Position numbers and translations under genes: made by a program. Shown in pieces: positions 53,995-62,037 of a stretch of DNA of 64,000 nt. Within the stretch, counting starts at the first letter, position 1. The number at the start of each line of letters is the position of its first letter. The notes beneath the pieces are model-generated. The model was not told the DNA's origin and did not search any database. It saw only the letters and a list, made by a program, of their open reading frames with translations. The DNA comes from Gordonia rubripertincta (GTDB taxonomy: Bacteria; Actinomycetota; Actinomycetes; Mycobacteriales; Mycobacteriaceae): contig NZ_CP136136.1 of assembly GCF_038024875.1 (NCBI RefSeq), forward strand, positions 3,348,001-3,412,000, read 5' to 3'.

Positions 53995-54330
53995 ATGCCA
54001 GGTTTGATCCGCGGGGTCGCCCGCACGGCCGTCATCTCCGGAACCGCCACGGCGGTGAGCAATCGGGTGTCTCGTCGCCAGGCGAGTCGCTGGGCACAGC
54101 AGGGGACCGTCACGCAACAGGACCCGACTGCTCAGCGGTACCCCGACCCGCAGTACGCGCCGACGCCGTACCCGGAGTCGCCGCCTCCGCCCCAGCCTCC
54201 CCAGCCGCCGGCGCAGTCGAGCGGCATGGATACGATCACGGCTCTGAAAGAGCTCGGCGCGCTGTACCAGCAGGGCATCCTCACCGAAGCCGAGTTCGCG
54301 GCGCAGAAGGCCAAGATCCTCGGGATGTGA
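53995..54330 (+). CDS. SHOCT domain protein
   Basis: 111 residues. N-terminal basic segment (MPGLIRGVARTAVISGTATAVSNRVSRRQ, read in parts), a Pro/Tyr/Gln-rich linker (about 45-75), and a C-terminal SHOCT domain (TALKELGALYQQGILTEAEF, then AAQKAKIL), a short helical module for oligomerisation or membrane association. It pairs with the DUF6325 gene just upstream. No enzymatic role visible. Confidence 0.88.
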   Translation: MPGLIRGVARTAVISGTATAVSNRVSRRQASRWAQQGTVTQQDPTAQRYPDPQYAPTPYPESPPPPQPPQPPAQSSGMDTITALKELGALYQQGILTEAEFAAQKAKILGM

Positions 54331-54337
54331 GAGTGTC

Positions 54338-54353
54338 GACCGGGCGCCCGGTC
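54338..54353. terminator. Short palindrome between convergent genes
   Basis: GACCGGGCGCCCGGTC, a perfect 16-base palindrome between the SHOCT stop and the eutC stop, suitable as a shared terminator, though the loop is short and there is no T-tract. Confidence 0.5.
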
Positions 54354-55164
54354 AGGACGGGTCGACGGTGAGTTCGTCTGCGTCGTCGATGTTCTCGAGG
54401 GCGGCCTGACGCGAGGTGTCCTTCAGGGCAACCCCCGAGCGGCCGAGTTTGCGGGCACCGTCGACCAGCGCTGCAGTGACCCGTGCGGCGACCTCGTAGT
54501 TCAGCCCGTCCGGCGGGTGGATGTTGGAGATGCAGTTGCGATCGGCGTCGGTGCGGCCGGGCCGGGGCAGGTGGGTCAGGTAGATGCCGAGGCTGTCGGC
54601 GACCGAGAGTCCCGGTCGCTCACCGATGATCACGATCAGGGTCGTGACGCCGAGTGCTTCGCCGATGTGGTCGCCGAGCGCCACGCGGGCCTGGGTGGCG
54701 ATGACCGGCGGGGCGATGGTGTAGCGACCCTCGAAAGCGTCGAGGAGTGCGGCCACCAAGCCGTGCGCGTGATCGACGACCGCGCGCGGCGACAGTCCGT
54801 CGGCGATGACGATGCCGATCTCGGCGCCGGATTCGGTGAGGGCGGACAGATCCTCGGGCAGACGGCCGAGATCTGGCCGGCGCAGGTACTCGCCACGGTC
54901 GGACGCCCGGCTCGTGACGGCGACCGGATCCCCGACGTCGAGGTCGGCGAGTGATTCGGCGAAGGCCCTGGCGTCGAGGGGTTCGTGGACGGCATCCCGC
55001 GCTGCCGCATGAGCTGCCTGGAACTCCAGCACCCGGCGCGACGGCAGTGAGTTCCCGGCGCGTCCCAAACCGATGCGCGCCTGGGTGGTCCGCCTCATCG
55101 TGGCCCAGACGTCGTCGCCGTCGTCGGGGACCGGGGATTGCTGAGACCCGTCGGATGTGGTCAT
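54352..55164 (-). CDS. eutC: Ethanolamine ammonia-lyase small subunit
   Basis: Beta subunit of the adenosylcobalamin-dependent lyase that splits ethanolamine to acetaldehyde and ammonia. 270 residues. Matching parts are TQARIGLGRAGNSLPSRRVL near 27, SDRGEYLRRPDLGR, IGIVIADGLSPRAVVDHA, VIIGERPGLSVADSLGIYLT, DRNCISNIHPPDGLNYE. The ATG overlaps the eutB stop (ATGA). No eut microcompartment, reactivase or aldehyde dehydrogenase genes are seen in the window. Confidence 0.94.
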   Translation of the reverse strand: MTTSDGSQQSPVPDDGDDVWATMRRTTQARIGLGRAGNSLPSRRVLEFQAAHAAARDAVHEPLDARAFAESLADLDVGDPVAVTSRASDRGEYLRRPDLGRLPEDLSALTESGAEIGIVIADGLSPRAVVDHAHGLVAALLDAFEGRYTIAPPVIATQARVALGDHIGEALGVTTLIVIIGERPGLSVADSLGIYLTHLPRPGRTDADRNCISNIHPPDGLNYEVAARVTAALVDGARKLGRSGVALKDTSRQAALENIDDADELTVDPS

Positions 55165-56570
55165 CGGCCCGCAGCCAGCGGCAGTAGCGGGGAGGAGGAC
55201 GGATCGACCGGCAGAATTCGGCCGTCGGCGTCCGACATCCCGAGGCGGGCGAGCCACGCCTCGAACTCCGGTGCGGGACGCAACCCGAGCGCCTGGCGGA
55301 CGTACAGCGCGTCGTGGAAGGCCAGGCTCTGATAGCCGAGCATGACGTCGTCTGCGCCGGGTACCGCGATGACGAAGGCCGCACCGGCGACGCCGAGGAG
55401 TGTGAGCAGGGTGTCCATGTCGTCCTGGTCGGCCTCGGCGTGGTTGGTGTAGCAGACGTCGACGCCCATCGGGAGGCCGAGGAGTTTGCCGCAGAAGTGG
55501 TCCTCGAGTCCGGCACGGATGATCTGTTTGCCGTCGTAGAGGTATTCGGGGCCGATGAACCCGACGACGGTGTTGATCAGCAACGGATCCAGGGCGCGGG
55601 CCACCGCGTACGCCCTCGTCTCGAGGGTCTGCTGGTCGACGGGTTTGCCGCCGGTGCCGAGGTGGGCGCCCGCCGACAACGCGGATCCCTGCCCGGTCTC
55701 CAGATACATGACGTTGTCGCCGACCGTGCCGCGCCGCAGGGACCGGCCGGCCTCGTTGGCCTCCTGCAGGATCGAGAGATTGACGCCGAATCCCGTGTTG
55801 GCTCCTTCGGTTCCGGCGATGGACTGGAACACGAGGTCCACCGGGACGTCCTGACCGATCAGGTCGACGGTGGTGGTGACGTGGGAGAGGACGCAGGACT
55901 GCATCGGGATCTCGAACCGCTGACGGATCTCGTCGAGCATGTGCAGTAGGTCGGCAGTCGCCTGCGGTGAGTCCGACGCCGGGTTGATCCCGATCACCGC
56001 GTCGCCACAACCCATCAGCAGGCCGTCGAGCGTGGCCGCGGCGATTCCGCGCGGATCGTCGGTCGGGTGGTTGGGCTGCAGGCGGGTGGCGATCCGGCCG
56101 GGTAGTCCGATCGTGGTGCGGAAGGCCGAGGTCACCCGGATGGCCGAGGCAACCAGGATCAGATCCTGGTTGCGCATGATCTTCGATGTGGCGGCCGCCA
56201 TCTCGGGAGTGACGGCAGGGGAGACGCGGGCGATGCGTTCGGCGGCGTCGGAGCGAGTGGAGATCTCGAGCAGCCAGTCGCGGAACCCGCCGACGGTCAG
56301 GTGCGAGATCTCGCCGAAGGCCGCGCGATCGTGGGTGTCGACGATGAGGCGGGTCACCTCGTCCGACTCGTAGGGGACCAGGAGATCCTCGAGAAACCCC
56401 GACAGTGGGACGTCGGCCAATTGCCATGCCGCAGCAGCACGTTCGGCATCCGACGTGGCGGCACAGCCGGCGAGCTCGTCACCCGAGCGGCGGGGTGTGG
56501 CCTTCGCCATGAGTTCGAGGAGGCCGTCGAACTCGTAGGTCGTGCCGGAGATGGTCTGGGTGAATCTCAT
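55161..56570 (-). CDS. eutB: Ethanolamine ammonia-lyase large subunit
   Basis: Catalytic alpha subunit (cobalamin and substrate site) of ethanolamine ammonia-lyase. 469 residues, normal length. Typical stretches: IMRNQDLILVASAIRV, RIATRLQPNHPTDDPRG, GDAVIGINPASDS, SIAGTEGANTGFGVNLSIL, MYLETGQGSALSAGAHLG, GFIGPEYLYDG, DVCYTNHAEADQDDMD. The unit starts on the minus strand, back to back with the badI operon across a 232-base gap, and is translationally coupled to eutC. Confidence 0.95.
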   Translation of the reverse strand: MRFTQTISGTTYEFDGLLELMAKATPRRSGDELAGCAATSDAERAAAAWQLADVPLSGFLEDLLVPYESDEVTRLIVDTHDRAAFGEISHLTVGGFRDWLLEISTRSDAAERIARVSPAVTPEMAAATSKIMRNQDLILVASAIRVTSAFRTTIGLPGRIATRLQPNHPTDDPRGIAAATLDGLLMGCGDAVIGINPASDSPQATADLLHMLDEIRQRFEIPMQSCVLSHVTTTVDLIGQDVPVDLVFQSIAGTEGANTGFGVNLSILQEANEAGRSLRRGTVGDNVMYLETGQGSALSAGAHLGTGGKPVDQQTLETRAYAVARALDPLLINTVVGFIGPEYLYDGKQIIRAGLEDHFCGKLLGLPMGVDVCYTNHAEADQDDMDTLLTLLGVAGAAFVIAVPGADDVMLGYQSLAFHDALYVRQALGLRPAPEFEAWLARLGMSDADGRILPVDPSSSPLLPLAAGR

Positions 56571-56651
56571 GGTCCCCGAAGTCTAGGTTCGCCCGGCCCC
56601 CTGCGCATGGCGAACGAACCGCTCGGATCGGCATCGCCCAAGCAGTGACCC

Positions 56652-56687
56652 TTGACACACACAAGTGAATGAATGTACGTTCACTCA
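56652..56687 (+). promoter_or_regulatory. badI operon promoter with overlapping TetR-type operator
   Basis: TTGACA (56652-56657), an 18-base spacer and TACGTT (56676-56681) form a -35/-10 pair. Over the -10 lies an imperfect palindrome, left half TGAATGAATGT (56666-56676) and right half ACGTTCACTCA (56677-56687), 9 of 11 pairs matching. A related TGAGTGAAC/TTCAT sequence precedes the tetR at 61363. Repression by that TetR is inference. Confidence 0.6.
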
Positions 56688-56802
56688 TACCAATACAGAG
56701 GTTCATCAACGGGCTTCCTGGGGCGCCCACGGCGCCGCTGACCACTGCAGACGCACCGCATTGACATGCCCCGGGCGATTCCCCACACAAGGAGTGAGCA
56801 GG

Positions 56803-57594
56803 ATGGATTACGAAGACATCGACTACACGGTCGAGGGTCCCACTGCGATCATCACCATGAATCGACCGCACCGGTACAACGCCTTCCGGGCCAAGACGGT
56901 CGAGGAGATGATCAACGCCTTCCGACGTGCCTGGGCCGACAACGGCGTGCAGGCGGTCATCCTCACCGGAGCCGGCGAGAAGGCGTTCTGCACCGGCGGA
57001 GACGTGAAACAGCGTGCCGAGACCGGCGACTACGGACCGAGCGAGAGTGGCATGTTCGAGATCGGGAACCTGCACAAGACGATTCGCGACATCCCGAAAC
57101 CGGTCATCGCCGCGGTCAACGGACTCGCCATCGGCGGTGGTCACGTGCTGCACGTCCTGTGCGACCTCACCATCGCCGCCGACACCGCGCGCTTCGGTCA
57201 GTCCGGGCCCAAGGTCGGCTCCTTCGACGCCGGGTTCGGCTCGGCCTTCCTCGCCCGTGTCGTGGGGGAGAAGCGGGCCCGTGAGATCTGGTACCTCTGC
57301 CGGCAGTACGACGCCGAGACCGCCGAACGGTGGGGTCTGGTCAACTGGGTCGTCCCGGCCGCGGACCTGCTCGACGAGGCGAAGAAGATCGCCGCCGAGA
57401 TCGCCGAGAAGTCGCCCACCACGCTGCGTTTCCTCAAGCAGAGCTTCAACGCCGACACCGATCATCAGGCCGGGCTGTCGAATCTCGCGATGAGCGCGCT
57501 CGACCTCTTCACGCACTCCCCCGAAGGACTCGAGGGGGCCAACGCCTTCGCGGAGAAGCGCACACCGCAGTTCAACCAGTACGTCGGTGCCTGA
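56803..57594 (+). CDS. badI: 2-ketocyclohexanecarboxyl-CoA hydrolase-like protein (BadI)
   Basis: Crotonase-fold enzyme of 263 residues. It has the close sequence pattern of Rhodopseudomonas BadI, which opens the ring of 2-ketocyclohexanecarboxyl-CoA to pimelyl-CoA. Seen: MDYEDIDY start, NRPHRYNAFRAKTVEEMI, AFCTGGD, IRDIPKPVIAAVNGLAIGGG, FGQSGPKVGSFDAGFGSAFL, ARVVGEKRAREIWYLCRQY and KQSFNADTDHQAG. These extend well beyond generic crotonase motifs and also recall MenB, whose chemistry is the reverse type of reaction. The ATG is preceded by AAGGAGTGAGCAGG. First gene of the operon badI-badH-aliA-aliB. Confidence 0.8.
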   Translation: MDYEDIDYTVEGPTAIITMNRPHRYNAFRAKTVEEMINAFRRAWADNGVQAVILTGAGEKAFCTGGDVKQRAETGDYGPSESGMFEIGNLHKTIRDIPKPVIAAVNGLAIGGGHVLHVLCDLTIAADTARFGQSGPKVGSFDAGFGSAFLARVVGEKRAREIWYLCRQYDAETAERWGLVNWVVPAADLLDEAKKIAAEIAEKSPTTLRFLKQSFNADTDHQAGLSNLAMSALDLFTHSPEGLEGANAFAEKRTPQFNQYVGA

Positions 57595-57626
57595 TCACCG
57601 TCCAGCGACAGCACAGAGGAAATCTC

Positions 57627-58376
57627 ATGAGTGACAAGCACATCGCCGTCGTGACCGGAGCCGGGTCCGGCATCGGCAAGGCCATCGCGCTCGGCTTCGC
57701 GGCAGAGGGCACCACGGTGGTCGCGGCCGACCTCGACCTCGATGCCGCCAAGCGCACCGCGGAGGAGGCCGGTTCCATCATCCCGATGGCCGTCGACGTC
57801 GCCGACCGGGCGAAGGTCGACGAACTGCGGGACGCCGTGAACGCGGAGGTCGGTGTCCCCGACATTCTCGTCAACGCGGCCGGCTGGGACCGCACGGACC
57901 AGTTCCTCAACGCCACCGCCGAATTCGCCGAGAAGGTGGTGGCCATCAACTACCTCGGCCCCGTGCACATGGCCAGCGCGTTCCTGCCCGGCATGGTGGA
58001 GGCGTCGAAGGCCGACGGCTGGCAGGGCGGCCGCGTCGTCAACCTCGCCTCCGACGCCGGTCGCGTCGGATCGGCGGGCGAGACCATCTACGCCGGCGCG
58101 AAGGGCGGCGTCATCGCACTTTCGAAGTCGCTCGCGCGGGAGATGGCGCGATATCAGATCACCGTCAATGCGGTCTGCCCCGGACCGACCGACACCCCGC
58201 TGTTCCAGGCGCAGCCTGAAAAGCTGAAAGAGGCTCTGGTGAAGGCGATCCCGTTCCGAAGGCTCGCCCGCCCCGACGAGGTCGCCGCGCCCGTCCTGTT
58301 CTTCGCCTCGCCCGCGGCGTCGTTCATCACCGGCCAGGTGATCAGCGTCAGCGGCGGTCTCACCATGGCCGGCTGA
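57627..58376 (+). CDS. badH: 2-hydroxycyclohexanecarboxyl-CoA dehydrogenase-like SDR (BadH)
   Basis: Short-chain dehydrogenase of 249 residues. NAD-binding VVTGAGSGIGKAIALGFA (near 8), NAAGWDRTDQF, catalytic Ser/Tyr/Lys in NLASDAGRVGSAGETIYAGA and its following K, and CPGPTDTPLF. The C-terminus SFITGQVISVSGGLTM is that of BadH. Predicted to oxidise 2-hydroxycyclohexanecarboxyl-CoA to the 2-keto ester used by BadI. A generic SDR role cannot be excluded from sequence alone, but the neighbours are specific. Starts 32 bases after badI with GAGGAAA upstream. Confidence 0.78.
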   Translation: MSDKHIAVVTGAGSGIGKAIALGFAAEGTTVVAADLDLDAAKRTAEEAGSIIPMAVDVADRAKVDELRDAVNAEVGVPDILVNAAGWDRTDQFLNATAEFAEKVVAINYLGPVHMASAFLPGMVEASKADGWQGGRVVNLASDAGRVGSAGETIYAGAKGGVIALSKSLAREMARYQITVNAVCPGPTDTPLFQAQPEKLKEALVKAIPFRRLARPDEVAAPVLFFASPAASFITGQVISVSGGLTMAG

Positions 58377-58423
58377 CCGGCCACCACCCACCCCGGACCG
58401 AGATGAGAACCGAGGGAATCGAC

Positions 58424-60100
58424 ATGACCCCCGAGACGAGTTACGTCTACGACGCACACGCGTACCGCAGCTTCTTCGAGCACGAGTTCACCTATCTGAA
58501 CGGATTCCGGCGCAACGTCGGCCGCTATGCCGGCGAGGTCGCGATGATCGATCCCCTGACCGACCGCCAGTGGACCTACGCCGAACTCGGTTCGGCGGTC
58601 GACGAACTCGCGGCCGGTCTCGCCGACCGCGGGGTGACCGACGGCGACGTGGTGGGCTATCAGCTGCTGAACGGCCCGGAGTTCGCCCAGCTCTACCTGG
58701 CGACGCAGGCGGCCGGAGCGGTCGGGTCGCCGGTGAACTTCCGGCTCGCGGCGGGCGAGACGGCCGTCATCCTCGACATCAGCCGACCGAAGGTCTACGT
58801 CTACGACGCCTCCATCGGTGCGATGGTCGGCGAGGCCATCGCACTCGCCGACCACACGCCGGAACTGCTCGTCGGAGTCGGCGACGGGGATCTCGTCCCC
58901 GGCTCCATCCGCTTCGACGACCTACCCGTCACCGGCGGTGCGGCGCCGACGGTCGCGCGTGGCGTCTTCGACGAGACCACCCGGCTGTACACGTCAGGGA
59001 CCACCGGGATGCCCAAGGCGGTGCCGATGAACTCGGCCATCGAGATCTTTTCGGCGCACGACGTGATCATGCACTTCCCGCTGTCCCCGGACGACCGGAC
59101 GCTGAACATGACGCCGTGGTTCCACCGGGGCGGACTCTACTGCGCCGGGCCCAATCCGTCGTTCTACCTGGGTTCCTCGGTCGTCCCGATGCGCACTTTC
59201 GATCCGGAGCTGACGCTCGACTGGGTGGAGAAGTACCGGCTGACGTTCCTGATCGGTGCGCCGACCAACCTGGCGATGCTCGCCGGCGCACAGTCGGCGA
59301 ACCCGCGCGATCTCTCCAGTCTGCGCGGCATCGTCACGATGGGCGCACCGCTCGAACGTGAGGCCGCGCTGCGCTACCAGCAGGTCCTCACCCCGCGGAT
59401 CTTCAACGGCTACGGCAGCACCGAGGGCTTCTGGAACACCTTCCTGCGTCCCGGCGACCTGCCCGATCACGCCGGCACCGCCGGTCGCGCCTGCATCGAC
59501 GACGACGTCCGCGTGGTCCGCGTCCATGACGACGGCCATCTGGCGAGCCCGGATGAGGTCGTCGCCCGCGACGGTGAAGAAGTCGGCGAGGTCATCATTC
59601 GGTCGCCCAAATGCGCGGCCGCCTACTACGACTCCCCACAGCAGGAGAGGGCGAAGTACAACGGGAGCTGGCTGCACATCGGCGACCTGGCCACCTGGGA
59701 TTCGGGCGAGTTCGTCACCATCGTCGGACGCAAGGACGACATGCTCCTGTCCGGCGGCGAGAACGTCCACCCGGTACAGGTCGAGGAGGCGCTGAACGGC
59801 CATCCAAGCGTGTCGGATTCGCTCGTGGTGGGTGTCCCCGACGAGCAGTGGGGAAGTCTCGTCGTCGCCTACATCGTGCCCGCCGAGGGGGAGGCGCCGA
59901 CGCCAGAGGATCTCGACGCGTACTGCCGCACACATCCGATGTTGTCCAGCTTCAAACGGCCACGCGCATACCGCATCGTCGAGTCCCTACCCGTGTCGGC
60001 GACCGGGAAGAAGCTGCACTACAAGGCCGCCGAATCCGCTGCACGGGAGATGACCGACGGCGCATTCGTCGCGCCGGCCACCGACCGCGTCCACGGCTGA
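58424..60100 (+). CDS. aliA: Acyl-CoA ligase, probable cyclohexanecarboxylate-CoA ligase (AliA)
   Basis: AMP-forming ligase of 558 residues that should activate the alicyclic acid to its CoA ester. Motifs: LYTSGTTGMPKAVPMNS (P-loop), MTPWFHRGGLYC, FNGYGSTEGFWN (adenylate), LHIGDLATWDSGEFVTIVGR, KDDMLLSGGENVHPVQVEEAL (read in parts) and the catalytic Lys in PVSATGKKLHYKA. The assignment to AliA rests on the adjacent badH, badI and aliB homologues; other carboxylates are possible. ATG 58424 is chosen for GAGGGA upstream; ATG 58403 in frame would add seven residues. Confidence 0.75.
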   Translation: MTPETSYVYDAHAYRSFFEHEFTYLNGFRRNVGRYAGEVAMIDPLTDRQWTYAELGSAVDELAAGLADRGVTDGDVVGYQLLNGPEFAQLYLATQAAGAVGSPVNFRLAAGETAVILDISRPKVYVYDASIGAMVGEAIALADHTPELLVGVGDGDLVPGSIRFDDLPVTGGAAPTVARGVFDETTRLYTSGTTGMPKAVPMNSAIEIFSAHDVIMHFPLSPDDRTLNMTPWFHRGGLYCAGPNPSFYLGSSVVPMRTFDPELTLDWVEKYRLTFLIGAPTNLAMLAGAQSANPRDLSSLRGIVTMGAPLEREAALRYQQVLTPRIFNGYGSTEGFWNTFLRPGDLPDHAGTAGRACIDDDVRVVRVHDDGHLASPDEVVARDGEEVGEVIIRSPKCAAAYYDSPQQERAKYNGSWLHIGDLATWDSGEFVTIVGRKDDMLLSGGENVHPVQVEEALNGHPSVSDSLVVGVPDEQWGSLVVAYIVPAEGEAPTPEDLDAYCRTHPMLSSFKRPRAYRIVESLPVSATGKKLHYKAAESAAREMTDGAFVAPATDRVHG

Positions 60101-60120
60101 CACACCCGAACGGGAGAATC

Positions 60121-61266
60121 ATGTCCTCACTCAACCACGAGCTCGAACACAAGCACTTCCGCGAGACGGTCAGACGCTTTGTGGCCGAACAGATCACGCC
60201 TGCCCACGCCGCCTGGGAGAACGCCGGACAGTGGGACCGCGGCCTCTTCGTCGAGGCGGGCAAGAACGGACTCCTCGGGTTTCCCGTACCCGAACAGTTC
60301 GGTGGCCCTGGTGTCGACGACTTCCGCTACAACGCGATCCTGATCGACGAGGTGGCGCGGACCGGAGCCGCCGCCGAGGCCATCGCCTTCTCCCTGCAGA
60401 ACGACGTCGTACTGCCGTATCTCACCGAACTGACCACCGACGAGCAGAAGGCGCGCTGGCTGCCCGGAGTGGTCGGCGGCGACACGGTGCTGGGGATCGC
60501 GATGACCGAACCCGGGGCGGGCAGCGACCTCACCGGTATCCGCACGTCCGCGGTCCGCGACGGCGAACACTACGTCGTCAACGGTGCGAAGACCTTCATC
60601 TCCAACGGCCGCAACGGCGACCTCTTCGTCGTCGCCACCCGGACGAGTTCCGAGAAGCACAAGGGGCTCACGCTTTTCGTCGTCGAGGCGGACACTCCCG
60701 GATTCGTGCGGGGTCGCAAACTCGACAAGATCGGCCTGCACGCGCAAGACACCAGCGAACTCTCCTTCGAGGACATGCGCGTCCCCGCGGCCAACCGGCT
60801 GGGCGAGGAGGGTGAGGGCTTCTACCAGCTCGTCCGCAACCTTCCGCAGGAACGGCTGTCGCTGGCCGTCGGTGCCGTCGCGGCCGCCGAGGGCACCTTC
60901 GCGCGCACCCTGGAGTACGTGCGGGAGCGCACCGCCTTCGGATCGCCGGTCTCGTCGTTCCAGAACACCCAGTTCGTCGCCGCCGAGCTCGCGACCGAAC
61001 TCGACATCGCCCGCACGTTCCTCGACGACTGCGTCGCCGAACACGTGGCCGGAGAGCTGACGCCGGCGCGGGCCGCGAAACTCAAATGGTGGGCCACCGA
61101 GCTGCAGGTGCGCACCGCCGACCGCTGCCTGCAACTGCACGGCGGCTACGGCTACATGCGTGAATACCCGGTGTCGCGGGCATTCGTCGACGCCCGCATC
61201 CAGACCATCTACGGCGGCACCACCGAGATCATGAAGACGATCGTCGCCAAGGACCTCGGTCTGTAG
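60121..61266 (+). CDS. aliB: Acyl-CoA dehydrogenase, probable cyclohexanecarboxyl-CoA dehydrogenase (AliB)
   Basis: FAD enzyme of 381 residues that should introduce the 1,2 double bond into cyclohexanecarboxyl-CoA. Family motifs: IAMTEPGAGSDLTGIRTSAV (near 121), YVVNGAKTFISNGRNGDLFV, RTAFGSPVSSFQNTQF, LQLHGGYGYMREYPVSRAF, and IQTIYGGTTEIMKTIVAKDL, in which the Glu-containing IYGGTTEI block is the usual FAD/catalytic loop. Starts 20 bases after the ligase with GGGAGAATC before the ATG. A BadK-like cyclohexenecarboxyl-CoA hydratase, needed next, is not in the window. Confidence 0.78.
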   Translation: MSSLNHELEHKHFRETVRRFVAEQITPAHAAWENAGQWDRGLFVEAGKNGLLGFPVPEQFGGPGVDDFRYNAILIDEVARTGAAAEAIAFSLQNDVVLPYLTELTTDEQKARWLPGVVGGDTVLGIAMTEPGAGSDLTGIRTSAVRDGEHYVVNGAKTFISNGRNGDLFVVATRTSSEKHKGLTLFVVEADTPGFVRGRKLDKIGLHAQDTSELSFEDMRVPAANRLGEEGEGFYQLVRNLPQERLSLAVGAVAAAEGTFARTLEYVRERTAFGSPVSSFQNTQFVAAELATELDIARTFLDDCVAEHVAGELTPARAAKLKWWATELQVRTADRCLQLHGGYGYMREYPVSRAFVDARIQTIYGGTTEIMKTIVAKDLGL

Positions 61267-61277
61267 GACTTGTACAG

Positions 61278-61296
61278 TGAGTGAACCCTGATTCAT
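61278..61296. promoter_or_regulatory. Candidate TetR operator before the operon regulator
   Basis: TGAGTGAAC at 61278-61286 with an inverted ATTCA at 61291-61295 recalls the halves at 56666-56687. It lies 67-85 bases before the tetR ATG and just after aliB. Confidence 0.4.
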
Positions 61297-61362
61297 CGTG
61301 CCGGGTCCACAGTCCGGTGGCCCGGATCGATGCCCATGAGCGGACCAGAAGGAAGTACTGCG

Positions 61363-62037
61363 ATGGCGAAACCCGCCACGGCGAGATCGTCGGCCGACCT
61401 GGCCGTCGAGGAGGCGGTGCGCGCGGTGCGCGTCACCACGCGCCGCCGTCAGCTGCTCGACGCCGCGGTGAAGGTCATGGAGCGCACCGGCTTCCACCAG
61501 ATGTCGATGCAGGCGCTCGCCGAGGAGGCGCAGGTCAGCGTCGGCCTGTTCTACAAGTACTTCGGCGGCAAGGAAGAGATCCTGCTCGCTGCCATCGTCG
61601 ACATCCTCGAGGCCTTCCGCGATCAGCTCCAGCCCGCCATGGACCGAGCCGGTGACGACCCCGTCGAACAGTTGATCGCGGGATTCCGCCAGTACGCGAC
61701 CATCGTCGACGAGAACCGTGACGCCGTCGTGCTGACCTACCGGGAGAGCCGTACGCTCGACGCCGCAGGACGCGAGCGGATCAAGGAGCTCGAGGTGGAG
61801 ACTTCGGCACCGATGCGGGCCGCGGTCACCGCCGGTATCGAGGCCGGGCTCATCCTCGACGTCGACGCCGACCTCGTGGTCTTCGACCTGATGATGCTGG
61901 CGCACGGATGGGCGCTCAAGCACTGGCATTTCGCGCCCGGATACGACCTCGAGCGGTACGTCTCGGCCCAGCTCCGCTTCGCCTTGCAGTCCCTTGTTGT
62001 CGAGGACGCCCTACCGACGTACCTCGCCCGACTCTGA
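61363..62037 (+). CDS. TetR/AcrR family regulator of the badI-aliB operon (predicted)
   Basis: 224 residues with a helix-turn-helix at about 30-75 (HQMSMQALAEEAQVSVGLFY, then KYFGGKEE) and a TetR C-terminal domain. The ATG at 61363 has GAAGGAAG 7 bases upstream; earlier in-frame ATGs at 61330 and 61336 lack one. It follows aliB after 96 bases on the same strand, and both upstream regions share TGAATGAAC-like half-sites, so it is the likely acyl-CoA-responsive repressor. Its 3' end overlaps the next (convergent) tetR by 27 bases. Confidence 0.9.
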   Translation: MAKPATARSSADLAVEEAVRAVRVTTRRRQLLDAAVKVMERTGFHQMSMQALAEEAQVSVGLFYKYFGGKEEILLAAIVDILEAFRDQLQPAMDRAGDDPVEQLIAGFRQYATIVDENRDAVVLTYRESRTLDAAGRERIKELEVETSAPMRAAVTAGIEAGLILDVDADLVVFDLMMLAHGWALKHWHFAPGYDLERYVSAQLRFALQSLVVEDALPTYLARL

